Source: Caldilineaceae bacterium
Lineage (GTDB): Bacteria > Chloroflexota > Anaerolineae > Caldilineales > Caldilineaceae
Length of the DNA: 53,608 bases
Assembly: GCA_020634755.1 (NCBI GenBank)
Contig: JACKBC010000046.1
Coordinates: forward strand, 1-53,608
Direction of reading: 5' to 3'
This document shows positions 1 to 8,560 of this stretch, piece after piece (the stretch's first letter is position 1; every line of letters begins with the position of its first letter). Made by a program: the position numbers and the translations under genes. The notes beneath the pieces are model-generated. The model ran no database searches and was not told the DNA's origin. It worked only from the letters and a program-made list of their open reading frames with translations.

Positions 1-9
1 AGCACATAC

Positions 10-48
10 AAAAACGAAGGTGGCTTCGACAGGCTCAGCCACCTTCGT
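10..48 (-). terminator. Rho-independent terminator downstream of the ABC permease
   Basis: An 11-bp perfect stem (arms 14-24 and 38-48) encloses the recurrent TTCGACAGGCTCA motif. Read on the minus strand it is followed by a T-run. It lies just past the stop codon of the minus-strand permease, so it probably ends that operon. Confidence 0.7.
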
Positions 49-103
49 CCCCTTTTGACAAGCTCTGGGTTGAAAAGCTCGGAGTGCGTTGCCAATCAGC
101 TTC

Positions 104-1009
104 TTAGCCCTTCATGCCCTGCAAAGCAATCCCTTCAATTATAAAGCGCTGTAGAATCAGATAGATTACAAAGACTGGAATAATCGCCAATACAGCGGCA
201 GTTGTGTACAGATTGTACTCAATAAAGAATTGCCCCACATATTCAACCAGCCCCACGGTGACCGGATACATTTCGGTACGCTGCGCCACCACCAATGGCC
301 AAAGCAGATCATCGTATTTAAAAATAAACACAATAATAGCCAGCGCCGCCATATTGGAGCTGACCAGCGGCAACACCACCTTGCGGTAAATATTGAATTC
401 GCTGGCGCCGTCAATGCGTGCGGCATCTAATAGATCGCTGGGCACGGCCATCATGGCCTGACGCATGAGAAAGACGCCAAAGGGAAAAACCGTCCAGGGC
501 AGAATCATGCCTTGATAGGTATTAATAAATGGAATATGGGTCCAGCGTTCCAGGCGCAGCAGCATATTAAAGAGCGGCAGCAAATAGGTGACAAACGGCA
601 CCATCGACGAAGCCAGAATGAACCAAAACGCCATATTACCCAGCCGTGATGGATCTTTGACCAGCACAAAGCCAATCACGCTACTGGTAAAGAGGATCAG
701 CAGCGTAGAGCCGCCTGAATAGATAAATGAATTGAGAAAATAGCGCGCAAATTCGGTACGCCACACTTCAGGATAATTGGCCAGCGTAAAGGTCTCCGGC
801 CACCAAGTGGGGGGAATGGAGCGCAATTCTGCGGCTGTCTTAAACGACGCCGTAACCACCCAATAAAATGGCACAAAAAAGATAAGGGCGCCAAAAAGCA
901 GCAGGGCATAAATCAGCCATTGCAGGGCATTGCGCCCAATGCGCGCGCGGCGTGCGTCATGCGCGGCGTGGGCAGGGATGCTGCTTTGACGCTGTGCAGT
1001 TGTGGCCAT
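104..1009 (-). CDS. Carbohydrate ABC transporter permease (MalG/UgpE type)
   Basis: An inner-membrane permease of 301 aa, the usual length for MalG-type subunits of carbohydrate-uptake (CUT1) importers. It shows a cytoplasmic N-terminus, a first hydrophobic segment around residues 30-55, further membrane segments, and the EAA loop (DAARIDGASEFNIYRKVVLPL region) that contacts the ATPase. A purine-rich GAGGAAAAG lies upstream of the ATG. It is the last gene of a minus-strand cluster that also holds a binding protein (4078-5514), the partner permease (2894-3805), a cupin and a PhyH-type enzyme. No ATPase is present, so a shared MsmK/UgpC-like ATPase elsewhere is likely (inference). The substrate cannot be read from the sequence; a sugar or glycoside is probable. 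Confidence 0.9.
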   Translation of the reverse strand: MATTAQRQSSIPAHAAHDARRARIGRNALQWLIYALLLFGALIFFVPFYWVVTASFKTAAELRSIPPTWWPETFTLANYPEVWRTEFARYFLNSFIYSGGSTLLILFTSSVIGFVLVKDPSRLGNMAFWFILASSMVPFVTYLLPLFNMLLRLERWTHIPFINTYQGMILPWTVFPFGVFLMRQAMMAVPSDLLDAARIDGASEFNIYRKVVLPLVSSNMAALAIIVFIFKYDDLLWPLVVAQRTEMYPVTVGLVEYVGQFFIEYNLYTTAAVLAIIPVFVIYLILQRFIIEGIALQGMKG

Positions 1010-1042
1010 GATTGAACTTTTCCTCGTAAAGACGCTGCCGTC

Positions 1043-1081
1043 GCCTGAGCTTGTCGAAGGCGGCCTTCAATAAGCTCAGGC
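1043..1081. repeat. Imperfect hairpin built on the CTGAGCTTGTCGAAGG motif
   Basis: Two arms of about 18 nt with two mismatches and a 3-nt loop, between the PhyH gene and the downstream permease. It contains the GAGCTTGTCGAAG word also found near 27, 2085, 17550 and 25750. It may act as an intercistronic stabiliser or weak terminator. Confidence 0.6.
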
Positions 1082-1108
1082 CTCGGGTGTCTGAGTAGTT
1101 GCTGTCCT

Positions 1109-2041
1109 TCAGTGTGCTTTTCCGTTTGCGTGCCGCTGCTCAGCCCACGCCTTGAGCGGAATATCCTCTTCCTGGGGGCGCCAGTAACGCGACACTGGAT
1201 GCACCAGGGGATCGTCGCCATTGTAGTTCTGTAGACCGCTGCCCAATTCACCCAAAAGCTGAAGCTGGATGGGCGTACACCCGGCCACCACTTCTGGCGC
1301 TTGGTGGTCAAAATCGGACGGGCGAATCCAGCGATGGTTGTAGCCGTAATAGAGACACTTGCGGGCATGGTCAGACAGATTGGGCGTGACGCAATGCAGC
1401 AGCGCCGTGCGCCAGATCATCGCCGTACCGGGCCGCACGTTGACCTCCACAATATCGGCGGGGTCGATGATATAGTTGCCCTGCTCATCTTTTTGCGCCC
1501 GGCGGTGGCTGCCGCGCACCACGCAAATGGCGCCGCTGTTGCGTTGGGTCAAATCGGTTAGATAGTAGCCCACCTTCATCTCCATGTAGGGGATCACGCC
1601 ATCCACGGTGGGCCAGCCAAAATTGGGTGCATCGGAATGCCAGGGGAAAAAGCTGCCCCGTTCCCCCAGCCCAGCCTGCGTATCTTCAGAGCGCATGGGG
1701 GGCCGCACATCCAAATGTGACGTGCGGATCTGAATGTTGTAGCCCATCACGTCTACAATCAGCGGCAAAATACGCGGGTGGTCGATCAGGTTGCGCAGCA
1801 ATGGGTCCGCCGCCACAATGTTGCGCACTTGAAAGGCCTCATGCGGCCCCAAATTGCGCGCCTGACGGTACTTTTCATAGAGGCGGTCGATAACGCCCAC
1901 AGCCGCCGCCACTTCCTCGGCGCTGAGCGCATCTTCAATGAGAAAAAAGCCATCTTCTTCAAACTGCTGGCGTTGGGCCGCTGTAATCGCCATTGAATTA
2001 GCCACGGCGCTGCTATTGGCAAGCATTGTTTGTTGCATCAT
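1109..2041 (-). CDS. Phytanoyl-CoA dioxygenase (PhyH) family protein
   Basis: A predicted Fe(II)/2-oxoglutarate-dependent oxygenase of 310 aa. The iron-binding facial triad is visible as His135-x-Asp137 (WHSDAPNF) and His216 (ALLHCVTP), with a candidate 2-oxoglutarate-binding Arg at 227. The start is one of two adjacent ATG codons preceded by AAAAGGAACC; an ATG at residue 17 is an alternative. It lies inside a carbohydrate ABC-transporter cluster next to a cupin protein, so it probably hydroxylates or demethylates the imported compound or a derivative (inference). PhyH enzymes act on very diverse small molecules, so the substrate is unknown. A second, unrelated-looking PhyH gene is at 36375. 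Confidence 0.9.
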   Translation of the reverse strand: MMQQTMLANSSAVANSMAITAAQRQQFEEDGFFLIEDALSAEEVAAAVGVIDRLYEKYRQARNLGPHEAFQVRNIVAADPLLRNLIDHPRILPLIVDVMGYNIQIRTSHLDVRPPMRSEDTQAGLGERGSFFPWHSDAPNFGWPTVDGVIPYMEMKVGYYLTDLTQRNSGAICVVRGSHRRAQKDEQGNYIIDPADIVEVNVRPGTAMIWRTALLHCVTPNLSDHARKCLYYGYNHRWIRPSDFDHQAPEVVAGCTPIQLQLLGELGSGLQNYNGDDPLVHPVSRYWRPQEEDIPLKAWAEQRHANGKAH

Positions 2042-2072
2042 TGGTTCCTTTTTCGAGCTCGAGTGATAATGA

Positions 2073-2105
2073 GGTCGGTGGCTTCGGCAGGCTCAGCCAC
2101 CGGCC
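2073..2105. repeat. Short hairpin with GGCTTCGGCAGGCTCAGCC core
   Basis: Arms 2073-2082 and 2096-2105 form a 10-bp stem with one wobble pair. It belongs to the TTCGAC(A/G)(A/G)GCTCAG hairpin family and is followed by three CACCTTGTCAC-like units up to about 2150. It sits between the cupin and PhyH genes. Confidence 0.6.
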
Positions 2106-2143
2106 ACCTTGTCACCCTTTTACCTTGTCACCCTTTCACCTTG

Positions 2144-2614
2144 TCACTTCCCGGCGTGAATGGGATCGATCCACTCAACGTCACTGGCCTCCGCCACGGC
2201 GTCAAGCTCCAGATTGACCACCACGGCTTCCTGATCGCTGCGCACCAACATACAAAATAGCGATTCATCGGGCAGGGCGTTGATCTCTTGGTGCGGCACA
2301 AAGGGCGGAATGTAGATAAAATCGCCCGGCCCGGCTTCGGCAACATACTCCAGCCGCTCGCCCCAGCGCATGCGCGCGCGGCCGCGCACCACATAGATCA
2401 CGCTCTCCAAGGCACCGTGATGATGAATACCCGTTTTGGCGTCTGGGTGAATTTCCACCGTGCCGGCCCACAATTTTTGGGCGCCGGCCGTGGCATGATT
2501 AATGGCGGCGGCACGCGTCATGCCGGGCGTTTGGGGCGTATTCAAATCAAGATGTTCGCCGCTCACGACGCGCACGCCATGCTCGCGCCAATTGGGAACA
2601 GATTGTTCAGACAT
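2144..2614 (-). CDS. Cupin-domain protein
   Basis: A small beta-barrel protein of 156 aa. A cupin motif 1 is seen as GTVEIHPDAKTGIHHHGALE near residues 52-71, with paired His residues for metal binding, and a motif 2-like segment GDFIYIPPFVPHQEIN follows. Such single-domain cupins are metal-dependent isomerases, dioxygenases, or sugar- and ligand-binding proteins. AAGGAGC precedes the ATG at good spacing. It lies between the two permease genes of the importer and beside PhyH, so a catabolic role in the same pathway is likely, but the reaction cannot be named. Confidence 0.85.
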   Translation of the reverse strand: MSEQSVPNWREHGVRVVSGEHLDLNTPQTPGMTRAAAINHATAGAQKLWAGTVEIHPDAKTGIHHHGALESVIYVVRGRARMRWGERLEYVAEAGPGDFIYIPPFVPHQEINALPDESLFCMLVRSDQEAVVVNLELDAVAEASDVEWIDPIHAGK

Positions 2615-2634
2615 AAAGCTCCTTCATATTTAGT

Positions 2635-2793
2635 TGAGGAGTGTGCATAATTCGATACTCGAGTGCAACAGGTCTCGTAAACCCGCGTGCAACGCACTGA
2701 CCGCCACGGGGACTGTTTTCCGGCTATTTTGCGGGCCAGTGCGACGCACGCTAATCGCCTTTACGCGACTGAAACACGTATGCACACCCCTCA
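2635..2793. repeat. Long imperfect palindrome (P1) carrying GTGCGACGCAC
   Basis: Outer arms TGAGGAGTGTGCATA (2635-2649) and TATGCACACCCCTCA (2779-2793) pair with one mismatch. Inner arms 2685-2704 and 2731-2751 also pair and hold GTGCAACGCAC and GTGCGACGCAC. The centre is single-stranded. It fills the gap between the cupin and the upstream permease and has the form of a non-autonomous element or a large intercistronic hairpin. Confidence 0.65.
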
Positions 2794-2893
2794 TGTAGTT
2801 GCCGGTGATTGGCGGCTGGGGACACACAGCATAGTTGACGCACAAGCCGCTATCGGCCAACCGCAATCACCTTAACACTCACTTAATATTCAC

Positions 2894-3805
2894 TCAATAT
2901 TCAAAGGTGGCGCGGATAAAGCGATACTGGAAGTAGCCAACGGAGACCATGATCACAAAGAAGATGGCCGCCATGGCGCTGCCGTATCCTTCATGGCTGT
3001 AGGCAATGGCCGTGTTGAAGATGTGAAAAGCCATGAGATTGGTGGCATAATTGGGCCCACCGCGCACGCCCCCACCACCCGCTTCACCCGTCATCACGTA
3101 CACTTCGGTAAAAGCCAAAAACGCGCCCAGCGTGTTGACCACCACCACAAAGGCCACGGTGGGCATTAGCAGCGGCAAGGTAATGTTCCAGAAGCGCCGC
3201 CAGCCATTGGCGCCATCCACCTCGGCGGCTTCATAATAGACTTTGGGGATCGATTGGAGTCCGGCCAGGAAAAGCACCATCGCATAGCCGGCATCTTTCC
3301 AAATGCGCACAATGGCCAGGGAACGCAGCGCCCAGTCACTGGTAGTGAGCCAGCGAATGGGCGATATGCCAATCCAGCCCAAGATCACGTTGAGCAGGCC
3401 CTGTTTGCCGGGCAGATAAATATAGCGCCAAACCAGAGCCACCGCCACCAGCGGCACCACATATGAAGTGAAGAAGGCCACCGTAAAAAAGCCGCGCACC
3501 GTCACATTGGCAATCCGGTTGACCGCCATGGCCAGCAGCAGGCCCACAATGGTCACCCCGGGCACCACCATGAGCGCAAAGCTAAAGGTGACCTGGAGTG
3601 ATTTGCGGAAAACCTCATCGTCCAAAAGGATTTCACGGTAATTTTGCAGTCCGGCAAACTCTTGAATCCCCGGTTCCTTGACAAAAAAGCTCCATACAAA
3701 CATCTCTCCAATGGGAATCCAGAGCATAATCAGCATAAAGGCCAACGCGCCCAAGAGCACAATCCGCCCCAGGGTGTGTTTGGGAAGCCACGTTTCGGTA
3801 TACAC
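2894..3805 (-). CDS. Sugar ABC transporter permease (MalF/UgpA type)
   Basis: Inner-membrane permease partner of the gene at 104-1009. The open frame extends to 4099, but I place the start at a GTG at 3805 preceded by GGGAGAG; this gives 303 aa, the family length, and excludes an N-terminal stretch that reads through an intergenic palindrome. About six membrane helices are visible, with the EAA loop as EAAEVDGANGWRRFWNITLPL. It lies downstream of the binding-protein gene and was probably cotranscribed with it. A GTG start and the intervening palindrome would both lower permease expression relative to the binding protein (inference). Confidence 0.88.
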   Translation of the reverse strand: MYTETWLPKHTLGRIVLLGALAFMLIMLWIPIGEMFVWSFFVKEPGIQEFAGLQNYREILLDDEVFRKSLQVTFSFALMVVPGVTIVGLLLAMAVNRIANVTVRGFFTVAFFTSYVVPLVAVALVWRYIYLPGKQGLLNVILGWIGISPIRWLTTSDWALRSLAIVRIWKDAGYAMVLFLAGLQSIPKVYYEAAEVDGANGWRRFWNITLPLLMPTVAFVVVVNTLGAFLAFTEVYVMTGEAGGGGVRGGPNYATNLMAFHIFNTAIAYSHEGYGSAMAAIFFVIMVSVGYFQYRFIRATFEY

Positions 3806-3892
3806 AAATCTCTCCCGGAATACGTGTTTAATTTGGCGTTTGTCTCTATACAACAACGGGCGCGAGCACGCACGACGTGCGTCCTTCCCCCT

Positions 3893-4052
3893 CCTCTCCA
3901 CAGGCCTTACCATACCCCACATCTTTCTGGCCCCGAGTGGAGTCCAGGTGCGTCGCACATGGGTAGGCGCGAACAATTCTCGTGGACCGTGTGCGATGCA
4001 CAGACCTATTCCACCCACAAGTGGGTAATGCTTGGCCCCCATTGTAGAGAGG
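3893..4052. repeat. Long imperfect palindrome (P2) carrying GTGCGTCGCAC
   Basis: Outer arms start with CCTCTCCACA and end with the matching GTAGAGAGG. Inner motifs GTGCGTCGCAC (3948-3958) and GTGCGATGCAC (3991-4001) face each other. It lies between the binding-protein stop and the permease start, the usual place for an element that reduces downstream expression. It has a similar layout to P1 at 2635-2793. Confidence 0.6.
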
Positions 4053-4077
4053 AGAGAGTCAGGGGCAGGCGCGGCCC

Positions 4078-5514
4078 TTACCCAGCGGCGGTCAGCCACT
4101 GCGGGTTGGCTTCATAATCGGCCGCGCTGAGAATGCTCCACTGCGGGTTGCCGGCCAGGAATTCGTTGCCATTATTGTCGGCGCGCTGGAGCACGGTGGT
4201 AATGTCTTCGCCTTCATCGCGGATCGACGGGTCAATTTGACCAATGGCATCGTAGAGTTCGCGCGGCACAAAGCCCCAATCCACGCTATTTTCCGGGCGG
4301 TTTTTGATGGCGATGGGCGCCCACTGCGGACCCGATTCAGCCGAGAAATCTGGCTCATCCCACATAGCCTTGAGGCTGGGCTGGATGCCGCGGAATTTGC
4401 TGTAACGGGCCAGATAATCTGGGCTGAGAAGGTAGCGGTAGAACGTAAATGCCGCCTCCAGATTGGCCTCATTCTGGGTGGTGACTGTAAAGCCAACGTC
4501 GGGGCCACGGTTGCCGTATATGGGTTCGCCGCTAAAGGTGGGTTCCAAGCGCAGACCCCAATCAATGTCAGAGTACTGGGTGTCCATAAAGCCGTTGAAC
4601 CAGGTCCAGTTGTAGAGCGTTACCGCATTGCCGTTGCCAAAACGCTCGCGCGAGACCAAACCTTCATTGATGCTATCCAGCTTGTGCTCATTGTACAGGT
4701 CCATAATAAATTGCCAAGACTGAACGCCGATCTCATCGCCATAGCGTATTTTATCTTTGGTTTCATATACGTTGCCATCCAGCGCGCCGCCAAGCTGATG
4801 GCGCAAGCAACTGTACAGGGAACCTTCGTTGCCGTAAAAGGAGAAACCGCTGCGCGTCAGCGTGTCGCCGTCCCACTCCGTCACATCCTTGGCCCAAATC
4901 AAGAAATCGTCCCAGTTGTTCGGGATGTCATCCGGCGTGTATCCCAATTCTTCCAGCAGCCCGGCGTTGTAATAAAGCGCAGCGCTGAAGACGCCATTGG
5001 GCAAGCCATAATATTCAGGTGAATCGCCCGTGGGTGAAATATGATAAAGATCGGCGGTCAGCTGGCCCATTTCTTCGCGCACGTCAATCACTTCGCTGGG
5101 AATGGGACGTAGCACCTCTTGCTTGGTCAATGTGTCTAGAAATGTCTCGTCAATTGATGAGTTATCGGGTGCGTTGCCGGCGGCTTTGGATGTAAGCAGC
5201 TTCTGCTGCAATTCACTTTCCGGCACAAACTGCATGTCGATTTTGATGCCTTCGTTGCGCGATTCAAATTCGGGGATCGCCGTCTGCTCGGTCATCTCAT
5301 TGATGGTGCGGCGGTCTGTAAACCAGGCAATGAGCGTAATGCCTTCGGCCTCGGCGCCGCCGGCTGCACCCGCCGGTGCTTCTGCGGGTGGCGTACAGGC
5401 CGCCAGGGCAGCCAGCGTAGCCGTGCCGCCGACCAGGCGCAAAAACTGCCTGCGGCTCAAAGAATTTGGGGCAGACTGAGGGGATATCGACAAATTGCGC
5501 TTTGACTGTAACAT
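4078..5514 (-). CDS. ABC transporter extracellular solute-binding lipoprotein
   Basis: Substrate-binding subunit of a carbohydrate importer, 478 aa from the ATG at 5514, which has AGGAGG at ideal spacing; the longer frame to 5574 lacks such a site. The N-terminus has a twin-arginine signal (SRRQFLRLVGG, residues 20-30) followed by a lipobox, Leu-Ala-Ala-Cys40, so it is probably Tat-exported and lipid-anchored. The mature part has the two-lobe family-1 binding-protein pattern and many aromatic residues typical of sugar binding. It is the first gene of the minus-strand cluster with the two permeases. A perfect palindrome at 5601-5612 upstream may be its operator. The exact sugar is unknown. Confidence 0.92.
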   Translation of the reverse strand: MLQSKRNLSISPQSAPNSLSRRQFLRLVGGTATLAALAACTPPAEAPAGAAGGAEAEGITLIAWFTDRRTINEMTEQTAIPEFESRNEGIKIDMQFVPESELQQKLLTSKAAGNAPDNSSIDETFLDTLTKQEVLRPIPSEVIDVREEMGQLTADLYHISPTGDSPEYYGLPNGVFSAALYYNAGLLEELGYTPDDIPNNWDDFLIWAKDVTEWDGDTLTRSGFSFYGNEGSLYSCLRHQLGGALDGNVYETKDKIRYGDEIGVQSWQFIMDLYNEHKLDSINEGLVSRERFGNGNAVTLYNWTWFNGFMDTQYSDIDWGLRLEPTFSGEPIYGNRGPDVGFTVTTQNEANLEAAFTFYRYLLSPDYLARYSKFRGIQPSLKAMWDEPDFSAESGPQWAPIAIKNRPENSVDWGFVPRELYDAIGQIDPSIRDEGEDITTVLQRADNNGNEFLAGNPQWSILSAADYEANPQWLTAAG

Positions 5515-5600
5515 GACCTTCCTCCTTGTTGAGTCCTTGTAGATGGTGACGTGTGGCATTGAGATGCTGCACACGATTGAAAGTCAACGCCAAACGGCGG

Positions 5601-5612
5601 TTGACATGTCAA
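5601..5612. promoter_or_regulatory. Perfect 12-bp palindrome TTGACATGTCAA
   Basis: TTGACATGTCAA lies about 87 bp upstream of the binding-protein ATG at 5514. Its symmetry and position fit a repressor operator such as a GntR- or LacI-family site. No regulator gene is adjacent. Confidence 0.4.
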
Positions 5613-5743
5613 ATCATGTCGGTCTTTATGCAAAGCAAAGGTATGATATTAAATTACGAGCGAAGGAGACCGATAACGTGATTGGATCATCGTTATCATT
5701 GAAGCTAGATTTACGACCAATGTATAACCACAACAGGTTTGTT

Positions 5744-5836
5744 ATACCAACTGTGGTTGCGAAAGCCATGAATGATTTCCATATTCGCAGTGCACACGCG
5801 TGTATCATTCATGCTCTTTGCAGAGCCAAATGGTAT
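5744..5836. repeat. 93-bp palindromic element, copy A
   Basis: Starts ATACCA and ends TGGTAT; arms of about 33 nt pair imperfectly and include CATGAATGAT. It is the same length as copy B at 20645-20737 and shares its termini and inner words. Confidence 0.7.
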
Positions 5837-6052
5837 TATGTTTGCGCGGATTGGGGAGATTGCGCAATGATAATCAGCAGTTCGCAACGGTGTCGCTACG
5901 GAGGTGGCGCTGTGGGCCGCCTTTTGCAACCGAGACCGCTATACTCATCTCAACCGCAGTATAGCTTGTTTCATCAATACCGTTGCGTTATTCTGATGTA
6001 CGTCAAGTATACAATATTCTTTCAGAAATGCAACTTGGCTAAATTCGCCGCG

Positions 6053-6105
6053 CTTTAGCGTTCCGTAGGCAGACTCACAGATGTTCCTTGAAAGGAACGC
6101 TAAAG
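6053..6105. repeat. Perfect 12-bp inverted repeat CTTTAGCGTTCC
   Basis: Arms 6053-6064 and 6094-6105 are exact reverse complements with a 29-nt loop. The CTTTAGCG word also forms the arms of the 20-bp repeat at 48896-49016. Confidence 0.7.
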
Positions 6106-6259
6106 TTAGGCGTCGCTTTCAAACAACCAGGGATTACGCAAGCCTCGCATAGAAATCGCCTGGTCAGCTATATATTCCTCTCCAAGCGATGCATCGGCGC
6201 GGCATACGTCGCGCCAACACCACATCAACGCCCAATTGGGAATAGAATGAGGAGAAATC

Positions 6260-7525
6260 ATGCCAAGACGCTTTCATTGCTTTTCAATTCTGATTGTCCT
6301 CTTGCTGCTACTTGCTGGCTGCCAACCGGTGAGCGCGCCCGCGCCCACAAATGCCGGGCAAGCACTAGGCAAGCATGTTGACGGCGATTGGCCAGACATG
6401 AGTTGGGATGAGGTGTTGGCCGAAGCAAGTGGCCAAACCGTTAACTGGTACCATTGGGGCGGCAGCGACCAGTGGAACGAATTTATCGGCGTCACGCTCA
6501 ACAACCAGGCCCAGGAGCTATACAACATCACCATCAACCCGGTGCACGTCAATGACACGGCCGAGGTGGTGAACAAAGTGCTGGGCGAAGCCGAGGCCGG
6601 TCGCAACGCTGATGGTTCAGTGGATTTGATTTGGATCAACGCCGAGAATTTTATCACGCTCCAGCAGGCCGATCTGCTCTTTGGCCCCTATACGGATGCG
6701 CTGCCCAATGTAGAGTATATTGACACCAGCAGCGGCTACTACAATTATGACGCAGGTCGAGCCATCAACGGGCAGGAATCGCTGTGGGGTACGTCACAAA
6801 TGGTGATTGAGTATGACAGCGCCGTGCTCAATCCACCGACCAATATTTACGATTTCTTCCGCTATGTGTGCGATAATCCAGGCAAGTTCACCTATCCCGC
6901 GCCGCCCGATTTTACCGGCACCGGCTTTATCACCAACTTGCTCTATTACTACACCGGGCAGACCGAGCTGTGGCTTGGTTCACCCGATGATGTGCAGGCC
7001 CAGTTTGATGAACTGGCTCCCGCGCTCTGGGAAGCACTCAACGACATCAAGCCCTGTTTATGGCGCGGCGGCGAAACCTATCCCAACGACGTGACGGAGT
7101 TACGCGAGCTGGTGAAGAATGGCGAAGTGGCCTTTGCCATGACCTTTGGCTACGGCGATACCACCAATCTGATTGCCGATGGCGTTTACCCCGAAACCAT
7201 GCGCACCATGATGTTTGACACCGGCATGGTGGCCAATGCGCACTATGTGGCCATCCCCTTTAATTCGCCCCACAAAGCGGCGGCCATGGTCATTGCCAAC
7301 CTGATCCAATCACCTGAAAATCAGCTGGCGCTCATGCGCGACGTGGGCGGCACACCCGCCGTGGTCATCTCTCGGCTGCCCCAGGAAATTCAGGATGCAT
7401 TTGCCGCCCTGGATTTGGGTCCCGCCGCCTATCCGCTGGATCAGTTCACGCCCGCGCTGCCCCAGCTCGGTGACATGCAGCCGGTGTTGGAGCAAGGCTG
7501 GCGCACCAATGTGCTGGAGAAATAA
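6260..7525 (+). CDS. ABC transporter substrate-binding lipoprotein (YnjB-like)
   Basis: A periplasmic-type binding protein of 421 aa, first gene of a four-gene importer. The signal sequence ends in a lipobox, Leu-Ala-Gly-Cys21, so it is probably a membrane-anchored lipoprotein. The start has GAGGAG eight bases upstream. The opening WYHWGGSDQWNEFIG and the DLIWINAENF and WGTSQMVIEYDSA segments resemble the E. coli YnjB group, whose substrate is not established, rather than the sugar binders. The downstream permeases and ATPase also fit the iron/thiamine/polyamine side of the ABC importers. The ligand cannot be deduced here. Confidence 0.88.
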   Translation: MPRRFHCFSILIVLLLLLAGCQPVSAPAPTNAGQALGKHVDGDWPDMSWDEVLAEASGQTVNWYHWGGSDQWNEFIGVTLNNQAQELYNITINPVHVNDTAEVVNKVLGEAEAGRNADGSVDLIWINAENFITLQQADLLFGPYTDALPNVEYIDTSSGYYNYDAGRAINGQESLWGTSQMVIEYDSAVLNPPTNIYDFFRYVCDNPGKFTYPAPPDFTGTGFITNLLYYYTGQTELWLGSPDDVQAQFDELAPALWEALNDIKPCLWRGGETYPNDVTELRELVKNGEVAFAMTFGYGDTTNLIADGVYPETMRTMMFDTGMVANAHYVAIPFNSPHKAAAMVIANLIQSPENQLALMRDVGGTPAVVISRLPQEIQDAFAALDLGPAAYPLDQFTPALPQLGDMQPVLEQGWRTNVLEK

Positions 7526-7530
7526 GGAAA

Positions 7531-7578
7531 GAGTTGCAAGGTTGCAGAGTTGCAGAGTTGCAGAGTTGCAAGGTTGCG
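7531..7578. repeat. Short tandem repeats GTTGCAGA / GTTGCAAG
   Basis: Repeated 8-10-bp units based on GTTGCAGAGTTGCA fill the spacer between the binding protein and first permease. The pattern is simple and probably arose by slippage. Confidence 0.7.
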
Positions 7579-7633
7579 GAGAAGCCCCGCGGCTTTGCTA
7601 CCTTGTGACCATGCAACTTAAAGACTCCTCATC

Positions 7634-8491
7634 ATGGAACGCCTACGCCCCTACCTTATGCTCAGCCCGGCGCTGCTGATTATCATGCTCTTCTTTCTCG
7701 GTGGGCTTGGGGTTGGTCTCATGCGTAGCTTGAACTACATGCCCATTATCGGGCTGACCGAGCCCAATCTGGATGCATATGTGGGCATCTTGACCGACCG
7801 CACTTTTCTGCGCTCGCTGGGCTTAACGCTTTACATTGCCATTGCCTCCACGGCCATCTCCATGACCTTGGCTGTGGCCAGCGGGCTGCTGCTGCGGCGC
7901 AGCTTCCGCGGCAAACAGGTGATGACCTTTCTCTTCCAGCTCAATCTGCCCATCCCCCATATCGTGGGCGCCATTGGCATTCTCTTTCTCTTTACGCAGG
8001 GCGGATTCCTGGCCCGCGCCGCCCATGCCGTCCACCTGATCGAACAGCCGGCTGATTTCCCCGCGCTGGTCTTTGACCGTTACGCCATTGGCATTATTGC
8101 CGAATATGTGTGGAAAGAAATTCCCTTTATTGGCGTGGTGGTGCTGGCCATTTTGCAAGCGGTGGGTGATGAGTACGAAGCGCTGGCGCAGACGCTGGGC
8201 GCCAATCGCTGGCAGCGCTTTCGCCACGTGCTGCTGCCGCTGATCCTGCCCGGCGTACTGTCGGTATCGGTCATTGTGCTGGCCTTTACGCTGGGCGCAT
8301 ACGAAATCCCCTTTATGTTGGGCCGCTCGTTTCCACAAGCGCTGCCCGTGCTGGCCGTGCGCAGCTATACCGACCCCGATCTCAATCAGCGCCCCCAAGC
8401 CATGGCCATGGCCATTGTGATCACCGTTTTTAGCACGCTGCTGATTTTGGCCTATATGGAATTGTCGCGACGCATTGTGAGGAAAGAATAG
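7634..8491 (+). CDS. ABC transporter permease (YnjC/PotB-like, first half)
   Basis: A membrane permease of 285 aa. It has a hydrophobic N-terminus starting at residue 8, about six helices, and an EAA loop (EALAQTLGANRWQRFRHVLLPLILPG) of the binding-protein-dependent importer class. It follows the YnjB-like binding protein and precedes a second permease and an ATPase, all on the plus strand, and so forms half of the membrane channel. In E. coli YnjC the two permease halves are in one polypeptide; here they are separate genes. No clear ribosome-binding site precedes the ATG. Confidence 0.88.
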   Translation: MERLRPYLMLSPALLIIMLFFLGGLGVGLMRSLNYMPIIGLTEPNLDAYVGILTDRTFLRSLGLTLYIAIASTAISMTLAVASGLLLRRSFRGKQVMTFLFQLNLPIPHIVGAIGILFLFTQGGFLARAAHAVHLIEQPADFPALVFDRYAIGIIAEYVWKEIPFIGVVVLAILQAVGDEYEALAQTLGANRWQRFRHVLLPLILPGVLSVSVIVLAFTLGAYEIPFMLGRSFPQALPVLAVRSYTDPDLNQRPQAMAMAIVITVFSTLLILAYMELSRRIVRKE

Positions 8492-8552
8492 TAGAGGAGT
8501 GGAGGAGTGGAGGAGTAGGTAGCCGTCCCCTCCACTCCTCCACTCCCTACTT
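8488..8552. repeat. GGAGTGGAGGAGTGG hairpin spacer
   Basis: A run of GAGGAGTG units on one side and CCACTCCTCCACTCC on the other form a hairpin between the two permease genes. The same motif recurs near 14785, 32627 and 52150. Confidence 0.65.
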
Positions 8553-8560
8553 CCGGTAAA

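Larger units (their letters stand above)
5515..6259. other. Divergent intergenic region, repeat-rich
   Basis: This 745-bp spacer separates the minus-strand importer from the plus-strand importer. It holds an operator-like palindrome, a 93-bp palindromic element, a fragment related to the 96-bp repeat (CAACCGCAGTATAG near 5949) and a CTTTAGCGTTCC inverted repeat. I see no convincing gene; open frames here show no family features. Confidence 0.6.

Noticed and set aside
913..1368. 151-aa frame across the PhyH end and permease start on the minus strand
   Set aside because: It overlaps two real genes in another frame and has no family signature.
3806..4099. 98-residue extension of the MalF-type permease
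   Set aside because: It reads through a palindrome and overlaps the binding-protein stop; the GTG at 3805 gives the normal family length.
5543..6058. 171-aa plus-strand frame in the divergent spacer
   Set aside because: It runs through a palindromic repeat and an operator-like site, has erratic composition and no recognisable domain.
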